Assembly (NCBI RefSeq): GCF_026914185.1
Contig: NC_070561.1
Coordinates: 620,001-684,000, forward strand
DNA from: Puccinia triticina
Lineage: Eukaryota > Basidiomycota > Pucciniomycetes > Pucciniales > Pucciniaceae
Direction of reading: 5' to 3'
DNA: 64,000 nt
The stretch's first letter is position 1, and each line of letters starts with the position of its first letter. This document shows, piece by piece, positions 20,806-33,100 of the stretch. The notes beneath the pieces were generated by a model that had not been told where the DNA came from, did no database searches, and saw nothing but the letters and a program-made list of their open reading frames with translations. The translations under genes were made by a program, and so were the position numbers.

Positions 20806-21459
20806 TGTGGAACTCCTACCGTGCCAGGCGGTAGGCAGTGCTTGGAAGGGAAAGTGGTGATGAGCCTGCCTTCCTGTGAGGTCCTAGGATGAATGAGATC
20901 TGAGAAAACCAGAGAAAGGGGGTTGAACAACAATGTCAGTGAGACTTGTTGGCGGGTTTGGGGGTTGAGGATCTGGAAAGGGATGCTGATGAGGATCTTG
21001 AGGGTTGATAAGGATCTGATGAGGTGGTGAGGATAAGGATCTGAGAATCTTGATGGTGTATTTCGTGGATCAGAAGACTGCCATGCCTCCCCCTCATCTG
21101 AGTCCGAACTTCGAACTCAGACTCCAGGAAGTGAACATGTCACAGACATGTTCATCACATCCCTAACTACAAACAAGCTCTACACAACACAAACAAAACA
21201 AAACACACACAAAGAAAAGATCAACCACATACATAGAAAAATGAGGAGAGTAACATAAGAGGATGGGTGCAATGGATCAAAAAGAACAGAGAGAAAAATC
21301 AACAATAATCATCAATATCAATCATAATATCTTGAATCTTGAGCTTGAAATTTGAGATGGATAATCTTGAGGGCTTGATCTTGATAACTGGTCACTTGAA
21401 TCTTGAGTCTTCATCTGGATCTTGAACCATGGACCGTCTGTACCATTTTGCTCACCACA
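20806..21459 (-). repeat. 5' LTR of element D
   Basis: 654-bp partner of 17462-18115, differing at one position by eye. The target duplication CCGT follows at 21460-21463. Confidence 0.92.
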
Positions 21460-21463
21460 CCGT

Positions 21464-21693
21464 TCTGCCTGATTCCTTGTCTTGAGAAACTTGTAACGCC
21501 TGAAAACCCTTCTTGTCCTCCTGTCCTGTTTGTTCCTCCTGTCGTGTTTGTTCCTTCTGTCGTCCTGATTGTACCTCCCGCTAAAGGCTCCAAGTCCCTG
21601 CTATGTGTGTGTGTTCCCAGCTTGTCCCAAGTGCCGATCCTATGGTTGATATATCTGAAGATTGCGAGTAAGAAATTGAGTCTGATTCTACTT

Positions 21694-21724
<31 letters not shown>

Positions 21725-21993
21725 AAGAGTGGGGATAAAGTAAGACTTCCAAAATTTGAAAAAAAACTGAGACTTTGAGACTGATAAGAAAGAAACCCCT
21801 CCCCCAACTTTGATGGTTGTCCTCAACCAATTTGAGAATGATACTGTTACATGGTAAAAGATCCTCCCCCAACTTGAAAAAAATGAGTTGAACTTTTTTT
21901 TATTCTTTTCTTTTTATATTGTTTTCTATTCTTTTTACTTTTTTTTTATTTATGTTTTACCTTCTTGATACTGTTACAACAAAGAGATATGAT
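21464..21993. other. Element E 3' non-coding segment with duplicated polypurine tracts
   Basis: This stretch lies between the pol stop and the accessory region. It holds a T/C-rich imperfect repeat (around 21505-21575), a run of about 28 T (21695-21723) and two copies of the minus-strand purine tract AAGTTGGGGGAGG (21810-21798 and 21875-21862). The first copy is followed by the stem-loop TGGTTG-TCCT-CAACCA (plus-strand reading, 21814-21829). It may mark the ancestral 3' end of the element before the accessory segment was gained. Confidence 0.5.
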
Positions 21994-24294
21994 TCATTCT
22001 GAGCTTTGCGACCCTTCCTCGGAGTCTTGGTCCAAATCCTGATCTAAATCTTTGACTTCATCCTCCTGAATTTCGGTCAATAGCCGTCCTCGTGGATAGA
22101 ATCGTTTGATATGTGATGCTGTGTAAGCCCTCTTTAGTTCTGTTCCGTCTAGTTCTTGCAAAATGTAGGATCCACCACTGAGTTGCTTCTTAATTTTGAA
22201 AGGCCCGTTCCAACGATGCGCAAACAGCTTCCCCCATTGATCCTCTAGACTTTTATTGTAAATAAGAACCATTTCGCCCGGGTTTAAAGGTTTCCGAAGT
22301 CGGGCCGCCATCTTTCTGTCCCAGAACCTAACTGATGATTCTCGTGTTTCTTGAAGCTTCTGATGAGCTATTCCTAGAATTTCCTCTCTTCTCTCCAGTT
22401 GCCGAGTCCGTGCTTCCAAGAGTTCCGCAGTTGTACTAATGTCTGTCCAATCAATTCCTAAATATGTATCCATTTCCAGGTCCACGGGTAAAACTGATTT
22501 CTGGCCAAATACCAACTTGTATGGTGAGTATCCTGTCGTCCGCTTTGTAGAGATCCTGTTGGAAAAAAGTACTAAAGGCAAATATTCCCGCCACTTTCCC
22601 CCAGATTCTCCACACATTTTTACCAAGGTATCTTTAATAGGTCGGTGCCCTCTTTCAATCATGCCATTAGCTTCTGGGTAGTAGGGTGTTGTTGGCTTAA
22701 ATTTTGCTCCAATCTTTTCCACAGCTTTGATAAATTTGTTTTTAAATTCCGGCCCGTTGTCGACCGTGACTGTCTTGATAGGGCCATACCGATAAACCCA
22801 TTTGTCTAGTAGGAATTTCCCGATTTTTGCTGCCGTCAGTTTTTCTAGAGGCGCCGCTTCTACCCATCCGGATAAATCGTCCCTGGCTACCAGTAAGTAC
22901 TTGTACCGCCCTGCTTTGATATGGCATACGTCCAATGCTACACGACAAAACAATGTACTTTCTCCAGTCGGATTTCGGATTTCTCGGGGAATTAACGAGT
23001 CCCGTTTCTGGCATGCTTCACAGCTTTGGACCCAAAGTTTCACTCGTTTCTTCAAACTTGGCCACCAAAATCTGCAAACTAGTTGTTGATAAGTTTCTTC
23101 TAATCCTCTATGCCCTAGTTCCTCGTGGACGTTTTTCAACAGCTTGAATTGATAATCTGTATTGGATATCACTAGTTGTCCCATGGGTACGTGCCGCCTC
23201 ATTAGTTTCTGGTCCTGCACGAAGAAGTTAACTGATTTTTGTTTTAATTGTCTGAAATCCTCTGGCTCCATCCCCTCAGGCTTCTTCAGAGATAACAGAA
23301 AGTATTTAAGGTCCATCCAGAATCCCGGCGCTTCCCATTCTTGTGGTTCCAATGACGTCTTCAGAATTCTGAACTGCGAACAGACTTTGATTACCGGTGC
23401 GTCCTCGTCGAAATCCTCTTGGTCTTCATAGAACTCTGATTCGTCTTCACTGATTGGCCTTCTAGACAGCCCGTCTGGGAGGGTAAATGTGCTCCCTTTT
23501 CTGTGTACAATATCAAATGAAAAAAGTTGGATGAAAGATACCCAGCGCGTCATCAGGGCGTTTGGGAGTGATGGTGAGTTAATCATTTGAATTAATGACT
23601 GTGCATCCACCTGGAGTTCGAAATGTTGACCCCAAAGATATATCTGTAGCTTCTTTAGAATTCTTGCCACCCCGCAAAGTTCTAATTTCGGTTGCAAGTA
23701 CCGGGATTCTACGGGTGAAAACACAATGGATTCGTAAAGTACCGGACGGTCTAGCCCTGTTTCTAACTCTTGTTGAAGGAGAACCGCGCCAGCCGCAATG
23801 AAGCTTGAGTCAACCGCTAACTTAATCATTCCCGCATATTCAGAATAATCTAGTTTCTTCAAGGTGATTTCTTCTCCAATAATTTTTTTAAGTCTTTCAA
23901 AGGCTTCGTCGCATTCTTGACCCCAGACCCATTCTACGTCCTTTCTTGTGAGTTTCCTAAGAGGTGCCGCGATTTCGGAAAGGTTCTTGATGAAGATTCG
24001 AACGTAAGTTACTATTCCCAAGAATCCCCGTAATTCCGTTACATTATTTGGTGTAGGCCATGTTGATACTTTATTCTTCTTGTGTGCTGAAACTCGCCGT
24101 CCTTCTTGACAGACCACGTGGCCAACAATATCCAGAGCCGGAACGCACACTGCGAACTTCTTCCCCGAGATCGTAAGTCCTGCTTCTTCAATTCTGAACA
24201 AGATTCTCTCCAAAGTAACCGCATATTCCCAAATGAATCTTCTGATTCCTGAGTTTTTGTTTAGGACTTCGTTATTGTATCTGCTGCTAGGCCC
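21994..24294 (-). pseudogene. pol: Pol of element E: RT end, RNase H and integrase
   Basis: From the TAA at 24297 the frame stays open to the stop at 21994. It begins with the RT thumb and connection part (GFLGIVTYVRIFIKNLSEIA). RNase H follows, with the DSSFIAAGAVLLQQ core and later DAQSLIQM. The integrase has a HHCC zinc module (HEELGHRGLEETY ... CEACQK) and a DDE core visible as ALDVCHIK, VDNGPEFKNK and ANGMIERGH. A C-terminal GPF-type segment (RWNGPFKIKKQLSGGSYIL) and an acidic tail finish it. These domains reverse-transcribe and insert the element. The part itself is intact but is cut off from its N-terminus by upstream stops. Confidence 0.85.
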
Positions 24295-24297
24295 TTA

Positions 24298-24864
24298 TAT
24301 TCCTGCATCGTCAATGAATACTCCAATGTTTCCTGGTATTTCGTCTTGAAGGATCCACATCATCTGTGCTTGGTATACTGCTACAGAATTGGTAGCACCT
24401 TGAGGGAGGCGAGTGAGTTGAAATCTTCCTAGTGGTGTGTCAAAAGTGGTCAATGGTCGTGACTTTTCCGCTAATTCTCGTTCATCGTATCCGCCCATGA
24501 TGTCGCCTAGACCGTAACAGGCCCTTCCTGCAAAGGATTCTACAAATTCCTCTGCTGCCGGTGGTAATCCTGCTTCCTTGATAGTGACTTTATTCATTTC
24601 TTGCAGGTTGTGGACAATTCGAAGTTTCCCGTCCGATTTTGCTACACAAAAAACTGGACTCGAGTAACTTGAGGTTGACTGTTTGTATAAGCCTGTCCTG
24701 ATTCGTTCCCTGACTAACTCCACATATTCGTCTTTTATTGCAGCTGGAATTGGGATTGGTTTCTTCTGCCAAGGCTGATGGTCTATGACTGGTATCACGT
24801 AAGGTAAGCCGTATGAATGTTTCAGAAGTCCTCTTTCCGCTGGGCAAAATGCTATTTCTTTTTC
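24298..24864 (-). pseudogene. pol: Pol of element E: reverse transcriptase core
   Basis: The frame continues from the protease part after TGA 24867-24865 and ends at TAA 24297-24295. It holds RT motifs: a WQKKPIPIPAAI entry, SSPVFCVAKSDGKLRIVHNL, and the catalytic FIDD box near 24310 (instead of the commoner YxDD), preceded by LPQGATNSVAVYQAQMMW. TGA 24865 fits a CGA to TGA change in the context ATTCGAGAA. TAA 24295 replaces a residue before the conserved GP pair and needs an A to T or similar change. Both stops are in frame with the neighbours, so the element originally had one continuous gag-pol ORF. Confidence 0.82.
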
Positions 24865-26322
24865 TCAAATCGTGATCAGGTGTTTAAAGAGTTTCAATTC
24901 TTCATTCCAAAGCCATCCTTCAGGTCCGAAATTAACCATCTTTAGTCGTTCCTCGGTTACTTTCAGCGTTGGCTTGAATTCTGGTGGATTTGGTGTGAGT
25001 GGGGTTTTGTAGGGGTCTCGAGAAAGGTCAGGCCTTTGAAGTGGTGGGTTGAGTGATTGAGGAATCGCTTCGTTGATTGGTCTGATCTTCTTCCCCACCG
25101 GCTTGTATTTTGTCAGACACCAAAGCCCCCCATCCTTCCAGTTCCGACATAATTGCTCCTGGAACAAGATCTGTAAGCCGTTTGCTAATAGATGCTGCAA
25201 CTGGTTGGTGGAAAACCTCGAAGTTGATTCGATTGAGGATAGGGACCGGCAGATTATCGATTCTTCCTTCTCCATTTTTGGGCGTCCTAATTTCGCTCCC
25301 TGTTCCCAACTTTTCTTTGCTCCCGTTTTGACGTAGCCACCGATAGATGAAAGGGTGATCAACAGTATTTCATTGAAGGATTTAAAAATTGATGTACTGA
25401 TCTTTGCTAGCCCTTTGAATCCCTCCACAATCATTATTGCTAAGGCCATTATCCAACATAACAAAACCTGTCCTATTTTGAGCCCTTGTGGAACCAAGCT
25501 GAACCCAAACGATCTTATATTATTTGCACCGAGATCCTTCATGTTGTTCCAGCCTCTTCCTTGTCCTACTTTTGCAAGAGGTACTGATACTTGTCTTCCT
25601 TTGTCGCCCAGGAAAGTGAGAATTTTGCCTGTCTCCTGGTATCCTAACGTGCATTCGTAGTCGAAAAGGAAGGGTCGTCCAAGGATGCAATCTTGAGCTT
25701 TTGGCGATACAAACAAGTGAGCTGGCCCTGAGAATCTTCCTATGGTTACCGGGCAATTTTCCACTACTCCTTTGATGTCGCATCGCGCACCGCCTACCCC
25801 TTTCATTGGTATGTCCACTGCCACAACTTCTAAATCAAGATCGTGTGCTACTGAGGTAGGTATGACATTGACCATGGATCCTGAATCTATCATGAAATCG
25901 ACCTTTGCTCCATTAATTTCGGCTGAGACGTATCCCAAGGCGCAGCTGTAGTAACACGGGTCCCTCTCCTCTTCCTGGTTATTGAGTTCCATAGTTGCTA
26001 CCTTGGTGTCCTTTGTTGAAATGTATGTGGTGTTTGATTTTTCTGGTAACCTGCTCTGTAACTTGGAAATAATCTGGGCTGTGTATGCCGGAGAGATTGC
26101 CGTGAGCTGAGCAAATGTTGTTGGTATCTTGACGTTGTCTAGTTCCTGGAGTAGCGTTTCTTCCGGATTCAATTCCTTCTCTTTTCCAGCTAGTCCCTTC
26201 TCTTTGCTCCATACTTTCTTGACCATTTGTCTTGCTGGGCTGCGTACCGGTGTTTCGGGTTCTTCTTCTTGATCGACATCCATTTGTTCCTCTTGGCCGG
26301 GCTCCTGGATCCTTACGTTTCT
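24865..26322 (-). pseudogene. pol: Pol of element E: protease and linker
   Basis: The frame follows gag directly after the TGA at 26325-26323, without a shift, and runs to TGA 24865. The aspartic protease shows FMIDSGSMVNVIP near 25890 and LGRPFLFDYE near 25680. The following 250 residues link to RT and include LRPTLKVTEERLK-like sequence of no assigned role; a hydrophobic stretch lies near 25450. Retropepsin would cut the gag-pol precursor. Either the TGA is read through, as in some retroelements, or it is a decayed CGA codon; the other stops favour decay. Confidence 0.8.
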
Positions 26323-28330
26323 TCATCCTTTCTGAGCTTCTGACCTTGTCATTGGATGTGATTTGAGGTAATTTTCAGCCCCCAGGGTTGGTGGTTGCCA
26401 CTCAATTATTTGTGCGGAGGTTTTGACTGGCTGCAAATTTTGATGTTCCTGAGCTGCTTCTTGCATTTTAGGGTCTGCTGACGCGGTAGCTACAACTGTT
26501 CGGATGGGCCTAGTTGGATTCCAAGGAATGTGCTGGCCATTTGGTAAGTACCAGTCCTTCCCGTTACGTTTTACCAAGCCTTGTGCTTCATCTTTCAGCA
26601 TTTCCCCGCACCGAGTGGTGGAGTGACCCTCCCTATGGCAGTAGTAACAAGTCTGGCTTTCATAGAGCGGTGTTGAAGGTCTTCCATTCCCTCGTGAGAA
26701 TTCTGATCGATCTGATGGCCTATCTGCCGGATGGTTTTGGTTGTATGTAACTGGGACTAAACTTCGCATTTGTTGTTTGAGAGCTGATATCTCTTGAGTG
26801 AGTTCTTGAACCTGTTTATCTGCTACTTTGGAGTTAGGCGTGTTGGTAATCATCTTTTCTCGTCGACGACTATCTCCCTTCTGAGTGTCCATGGTTTTTT
26901 GCATGACCCGGTTTGAATCGGCAAAGCTTCGTACATCTACATATCCATTTTCTTCCGTTTGTATTTCCAACTCGGCTGCTTCTATCGCATGGTCCCAGAG
27001 TGGCGGTTTGTTACTTCCATCCTTCCCCTTGGGTAGTCTTCCTTGGCTGATGAGTGATCTCCGGATATTCTTCTGACTTTCTTTTGAAAATGCACTTAAA
27101 AATAATAGCGAAGCATCCTCTTTTTTGTTTATGTGCTCATTGCTGACTAGATACTTGAGGATGGTGGTGAATTTCCCAAGGTATTCTTTGTATTCTTGAT
27201 GACTGCTAAGTTGACCTTCCCTGGAGTATTCTTCTGCTACTTTGATTAGATCGGCTGTGGTGTATAGAACTGTGTCGTCCAATTCGCCCCACGTTTCTAC
27301 CATATCTTTTCGTAACTTCTTCCAATTGCATTCGTCATATCCGTCCATCGCCTCGAGTTTGCTTTTGAGTTCCTCCGTTGTGGTAGACGGAAAAGTGGAA
27401 AATCAAAAGTTTTTTTCTCATACATATATTTACTCACCCTAGGCCTCAAGATACCACCAAATAGACCTCATAAATGGATTCTACGGCCAATTTTACCCCT
27501 AGTCACCACTGGAAGCGTCACTGGAACCCCACAGGATTGGAAGTTACACCATCTTGGACCCTCATGGACACGGCCAGCCTCAGTCATTAACCTGTCACAC
27601 CCCTCAAGTCACCTTTCCCAGGTATACGCATACTCAGCCCCAGCCAAACACATACTCTTTTCTATCCCTCTTATCTCCACTGCATATGCAGGGGACCAAC
27701 CCCATTACCCCTGTATTTGACATTTCTCCACCTCATTTATGCACTCCTTGCATTAGTATCACCTCATTCTTCATTTCTCACCCCACTTTTACCTGTATTT
27801 AGCATCTTCTGACACCACTTGTGCACAGCCCCACTAGCTAAATTCCCTCAATCTTCTGTTCTCACCAGCTAAAATCCCTCACCCAGGGGCTGCCCTGGAG
27901 CTAAAATCCCTCACATTTGTCTATATAAGGAGCTCTCTCCCCCAGTTGTTTTTCCCTCAGTTCAGTACCCACCAGTTATACAGACACAACAACCACAATT
28001 ATTAGTACCCTTACCCATTATAACAACCCATATAACAACCCTTACATATCTGCAATAACAACTGAACTCACTCTCATACCCTCATATCACTTGGTTGACA
28101 TTTCACGTGCCTGTCACGAGTTGCCTAGCTCCTGGTTCAACTCCTGCTTGGGACATTTGCCCTGCTCAACCTAGTCACTCTTCTCAACCTTTTGTACCCC
28201 CACCTCAAGGAACTGGGTTCAATCCTCACCGGAGAAAACCAGTCAACTCTCATCACCTCACTCTCTACTTTCACATCCCTGTCATCAAACAAGCTTCATC
28301 TGGAACAGACCAGACCTATCACTTGATTAA

Positions 28331-28362
<32 letters not shown>

Positions 28363-28916
28363 ATCTGATAGTATAGAAGGGCAGAGTTTTGCACCTCCAT
28401 CATCCCCTTCTCCATTCAGCAAAAGGATTTCACAATCACTTTTGAGTCTTACACCGTCTGCACAAATCGTCCGATCTGTAACGCCTTATCGTAATCCGTT
28501 GCCTGGTATGTCCTTGCTGCTCTCTCGTATCGTTTTAAAAACTTCATAAAGTGGGTCCCGTTGTAGAGCAATCCCGGGTCTTTAATAATTTTTGGTGCTC
28601 CTCTTTGCATGACAGGAGGCTCGTCTTCTTCTTCCATAAGTCCTTCAGATTGGCGAACATTATGCATCCCGTATCCCTGAGCTTGTGGTCTAGGTCGACT
28701 TTCGTTCTGAGGTGTACCAGAGTCTGATTCATTGCCGCCTTCCTCTTGATCTCTATACCTGTTTGCAGGTCCTTTGCCTTTGTCTGGGCGTGGTGGTGGT
28801 AAACCGGTTTGTGGATTCCAGTTCGAAGTGTTTGAAAAAAATCGGTTTCTCGAAGGAGTTTCTAGAGGAGCAAATCCGCCTTCCAATTCTGGCATGTTTG
28901 TAAATGGTAAGCCCAT
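26323..28916 (-). pseudogene. gag: Gag of element E, split by a solo LTR
   Basis: Gag starts at ATG 28916 (MGLPFTNMPELEGG). It reads to 28458 with a Pro/Glu-rich N-terminus and the start of the capsid, and is broken at the CCGT duplication by the solo LTR 27379-28453. It resumes at 27374 in frame and ends at TGA 26325-26323. The second part has capsid helices (WKKLRKDMVETWGELD), a coiled coil near 26790 and a CCHC zinc knuckle CYYCHREGHSTTRC near 26640. The same knuckle and the following YLPNGQHIPWNPTRPIR occur in element D gag, where His is Asn. Removing the solo LTR restores an open frame. Confidence 0.82.
27379..28453 (+). mobile_element. Solo LTR inside element E gag
   Basis: TGTGGTAGAC...GAGTCTTACA, 1075 bp, flanked by the 4-bp duplication CCGT (27375-27378 and 28454-28457), plus orientation. 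It has a TATATAAGG box near 27922 and B-box-like GGTTCAACTCC and GGTTCAATCC near 28135 and 28215. It is the same family as 3819-5015. Confidence 0.9.
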
Positions 28917-29521
28917 GTTGACTTCTGTTGATTTTCTGGTTGTTCTAAAAAAATTCTATCTGTTGAGTATTTATCCTGCTAATCTCTGATTTTCTCGATT
29001 ATAAATGGTCTCTGGTCTCTTTACCAGGGCAAGCTGAGGGGTTTATTCCAAATAACTAATAGTAGCTGGGAGGGTTCTTCTAACAGTATACAATTATCCA
29101 GAGTCTATGTCTGTCCGGCTTCTTCAGGTGCAATAACCTTTCTTCCGAACTTCTAATCGTCCGCTTCCTTTGAGTGGTGCTCCAACGTTCTCTTCTTATA
29201 ACAGGATCCTAGTTATCCAAATCCTTTGGCAATCTTCCGTCTTCTGGTATATAACTGGCTGCTTTCTTCAAGATACGTCCTTCAGTACTGGTTCGTTGTT
29301 AAATCTTTATTCTTCAGAGATGTTGAGTCTTTTTCGTCGCTGGATAGTCTTTTTCAGTAGACTAGTTGATCTTCAGAGTAACTGAGTTTTCCGTTTATTT
29401 AAATGACAGTAGTGGCTGATAGATTTGTTGTTCTTTCTTCTTATTTGAGTATTCGACTAATTTGGTTGACTTTGTTCCACAATCCAATTATACGGTAATC
29501 CAATCACGTTGGGGACTCCCT
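28917..29521 (-). other. Leader of element E between 5' LTR and gag
   Basis: About 600 bp of non-coding leader. Directly inside the LTR the minus strand reads AGGGAGTCCCCAACGTGATT. No TGG-starting primer-binding site is visible within the first 20 bases, so the primer is unknown. Confidence 0.5.
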
Positions 29522-29790
29522 TGTAAGACTCAAAAGGTGTCGTGAGACCCTTTTGCTGAATGGCAAAAGGTATGGATGAGGTGCAAGCTCTGCCTTTCTG
29601 TATATCAGAAAACAAGACCACCAAGGTAAGCTTGGCAATTTATTTTGTGATAGGACATGTTCAAGGATGAGATATATAAGAGGATTGTTGTCGGTGTCCG
29701 AGGTAGATGGGTTACTGATGTATGAAATAGGTGACGGTGACTTGATGTCTCAAGTGGGGCTTGAACCTAGGTCCTTGGCCTGGGGGTATA

Positions 29791-30087
29791 TGTGAGACCC
29801 CCCTTGAGGCCTCACAAGCAGGGATTACATAATCCACTCGTCAGACTCTTAGACTCGGAATCCCCGCGCCCTCCTAGCTCAGCAGAGAGAAGCTAACCTC
29901 TCTCCTGGGCTAGGTGAGCATTTTTCCTTCTTCCTTATCTTCAGTTGTATTAGAGAGAGAAGCTAACCTCTCTCCTGGGCTAGCTCTTGCAATATAAGTG
30001 GTTCCTAGAAAAGTCTCTCCTTGGCTTTGAGCCAACGTGCCAACTCTGATAAGCGCCCAGTGAAGAGTCCCAGAGCGGACTCTTACA
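29791..30087 (+). repeat. 5' LTR of element F
   Basis: 297-bp LTR, TGTGAGACCC to GACTCTTACA. It carries two copies of the palindromic unit GAGAGAAGCTAACCTCTCTC, an arrangement like the doubled hairpin unit in the LTR of element A. Confidence 0.9.
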
Positions 30088-30113
30088 CTTTTTTTTTCTT
30101 GACACCACTTTTC

Positions 30114-33100
30114 ATGGATCCTTTCGCGATGGATCCCTTGACCTCGTCTTCCGCTACAAGCAACTCGGCTTCGACCTCGTCCTCGTCTTCGTCACCTCCC
30201 AAATCTTCCATCGACCTCGATCCCTCCTTAAACCCCAATAAACCAGCGCGAGTAATCATTGAACTCCAAATCGAGGGACACTATTTCAGAGCTCTTATTG
30301 ACACGGGATCCGAAATTGATCTTATTTCAGATCGGGCAGTCGATGAATCTTTTCTCGAACGTTGCCCCCTTGCTAGGCCGAGTCAAATCAGGTTAGCGCT
30401 TGGGGATGGAACAGCGAGACCCCTCTCAATTCTTCACTTCGTTGCTACATCTTTACGGACAATCCAACCGGTCAGGGTCTTCGATGACGTTTCCCTGCGG
30501 GTTGGCCCGGTCCTCGGCGATTTTGATCTCATTCTAGGCACGCCGTTCCTGCATCGACATGGCCTGCAAGTTTTGGTCGAAGACCAGTCTATATTTTGTT
30601 CCAGATCCGGTCTGTCTTTCCCGGATTATCGCGCAGCTTCATTGGAACCCGCCGCGGTAGACGCCATCACAGATCAGTATCCGTGCGAGGCATCAGAGAA
30701 GCAGATTCTTCGAGAATTCGCCGACCTCTTTCCAGAAGACATACCAGCGGTAACGGAGGATTTGGATGAATCTGGCCCGACGAACGGACCTTCCTTTCCT
30801 GCGAAAATTCAGGATGCGGCTTCACGAACCTGCCACAAGATTATCTTAACCAATCCTGCCGCCGTCATTAATGAACGTCAGTTCCCCTATCCGCCCAAGC
30901 ATCTCGCGGCGTGGAGGGTACTGCTCGACCAGCACATCAAAGCAGGACGGATCCGGCGCTCGACCAGCCAATACACGTCCCCGAGCTTGATCATTCCTAA
31001 GAAAGACCCGACAGCCTTACCACGATGGGTATGCGATTACCGCAAACTCAACAGCCTCACGGTCCGCGACCGTTCTCCTCTACCTAACGTCGACGAACTG
31101 GTCCGATTGGTAGCTTCCGGAAAGTTTTTTTCCATTCTTGATCAGACCAACGCGTTTTTTCAAACACGCATGCGCGAGGAGGACATACCACTAACGGCAG
31201 TAAAAACCCCATGGGGACTCATGGAGTGGGTTGTCATGCCGATGGGTCTCACTAATGCCCCGGCAACCCACCAGGCTCGACTCGAAGAAGCTCTTGGCGA
31301 CCTCATCAACGATATTTGTGTCGTCTATCTTGATGACATTGTCATTTTCTCCAACTCATTCGCGGAACACAAACAACACGTTCGCAAGGTTCTCCACAAG
31401 CTCCGGGCTGCTAATTTGTATTGTAGCCCCAAAAAGACCAAACTATTCCGCACCCGAGTCAAGTTCTTGGGCCATTGGATCTCAGCAGATGGTATCGAGG
31501 CGGACGATGAAAAGGTCGCGGATATCAAGACTTGGCCCTCCCCGCAATCAGCGAAGGGAGTCAAACGTTTCCTCGGTACAGTCCAGTGGATGAAAAAGTT
31601 CATCTGGGGACTGCAACAATATGTGGGTACACTCACACCTCTCACGAGCTCGAAACTAGACGCTAAAGGATTCAAGTGGGGACCTCGAGAGGAGGCAGCA
31701 TTCCAGAACATTAAGCGGATCATGACAACCCTCCCATGCCTCAAGAACGTCGACTATGAGTCAGACGATCCTCTCTGGCTTTTCACGGATGCTAGCGGGT
31801 CGGGACTTGGCGCGGCGCTGTTCCAAGGAAAGGATTGGAAGCAGTCGTCCCCCATTGCGTACGAATCCCACCAGATGACGCCGGCGGAACGTAACTATCC
31901 GGTACACAAACAAGAACTTCTCGCGGTCGTTCATGCATTACAGAAATGGCGAATGTTATTACTGGGGATGAAGATCAACGTCATGTCAGACCACCACTCT
32001 CTCGTACATCTTCCACGCCAACGATCTCTTAGTAAGCGACAAGCGCGTTGGTCAGAGCTCCTTGCGGATTTCGACCTGAACTTTAACTATATCCAAGGCG
32101 AGGACAATTCCGTCGCGGACGCTCTCTCCAGGAAGGATCTCCCAGAGGATGAACCGTTAGAACAGGAGATCGCCTGTGTGGCCGCGTTGACAGAGATTGG
32201 TTTGTCTATTTCCCCCACCTTGAAACACTCTATCTTGACTGGTTATGCCCACGACCAGTTCTGCATTGCCTTACGCGATGCCCTACCTCTTCGCACAGAC
32301 TGCGTGGAAGAAGATGGGCTGCTATTTATTGATGGCCGCCTCGTCATTCCCGCAAATTTTGAGCTCCGGAGAAAGCTGATCAACGAGGCTCACCACCGAT
32401 TGGGCCATCTGGGATTTCTCAAGACTACACACGAACTTTGCCGCGATTTTTTTTGGCCACGGATGTCAACGGAAATTCGACAACTCCTCAAACGATGTGA
32501 GACTTGCCAACGCACTAAAGCACCTACCACGGCCCCTGCGGGCAAGATGTTGACGCCATCCTTCCCTCGACAACCTTTGACGGACATCGCCATCGACTTT
32601 GTTGGCCCTCTCAAGAAAGCGACCCATTATGATATGATTCTGACCTGTACATGCCGACTGTCAGGTTTTGTCCAAATTATTCCGGTCCTCCAGACAGACA
32701 CTGCTGAAAAGACCGCCAGCCGGTTCTTCAACGGCTGGATCACTCGTTTTGGGCCACCCTCGTCAATAATCAGCGACCGCGACAAAGCCTGGACTTCTTG
32801 TTTCTGGAAGGCTCTCATGTCTAGGCTCAACATTGGTTTCCATATGACAACCTCGTTTCATCCTCAAGCAGACGGACGTAGCGAACGATCAAACAAGACC
32901 ATTGGACAGGTCTTACGTGCTTTTATCTCGAAACGGCCGGGCAAATGACTTGAGACTCTTCCTGCTGTCGAATACGCGCTGAACTCGGCTACCAACGTTG
33001 CCACGGGGTTTAGTCCCTTTGAGCTTTTGTATGGCCGTAGGCCGTCCCTCTTCCCCACCCGTCCTGCCCCACTTACAGATACTCTCCCCGATCTCCCGGC

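Larger units (their letters stand above)
17462..21459 (-). mobile_element. Element D: young gag-only LTR retrotransposon
   Basis: Two 654-bp LTRs (17462-18115 and 20806-21459), which I can tell apart at only one base, bound a 2.69-kb interior. The duplication CCGT flanks it (17458-17461 and 21460-21463). The interior has a polypurine tract at 18116-18129, one long gag frame (20063-18207) and a tRNA-Tyr-matching primer-binding region at 20740-20803. There is no pol. It must borrow enzymes from another element. Near-identical LTRs and the open gag suggest a very recent insertion, later than element E into which it is nested. Confidence 0.92.

Noticed and set aside
28095..28376. 93-residue open frame inside the solo LTR (also on the other strand at 3896-4177)
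   Set aside because: It lies wholly in LTR sequence, changes between copies as the LTR does, and has no domain; probably chance openness.
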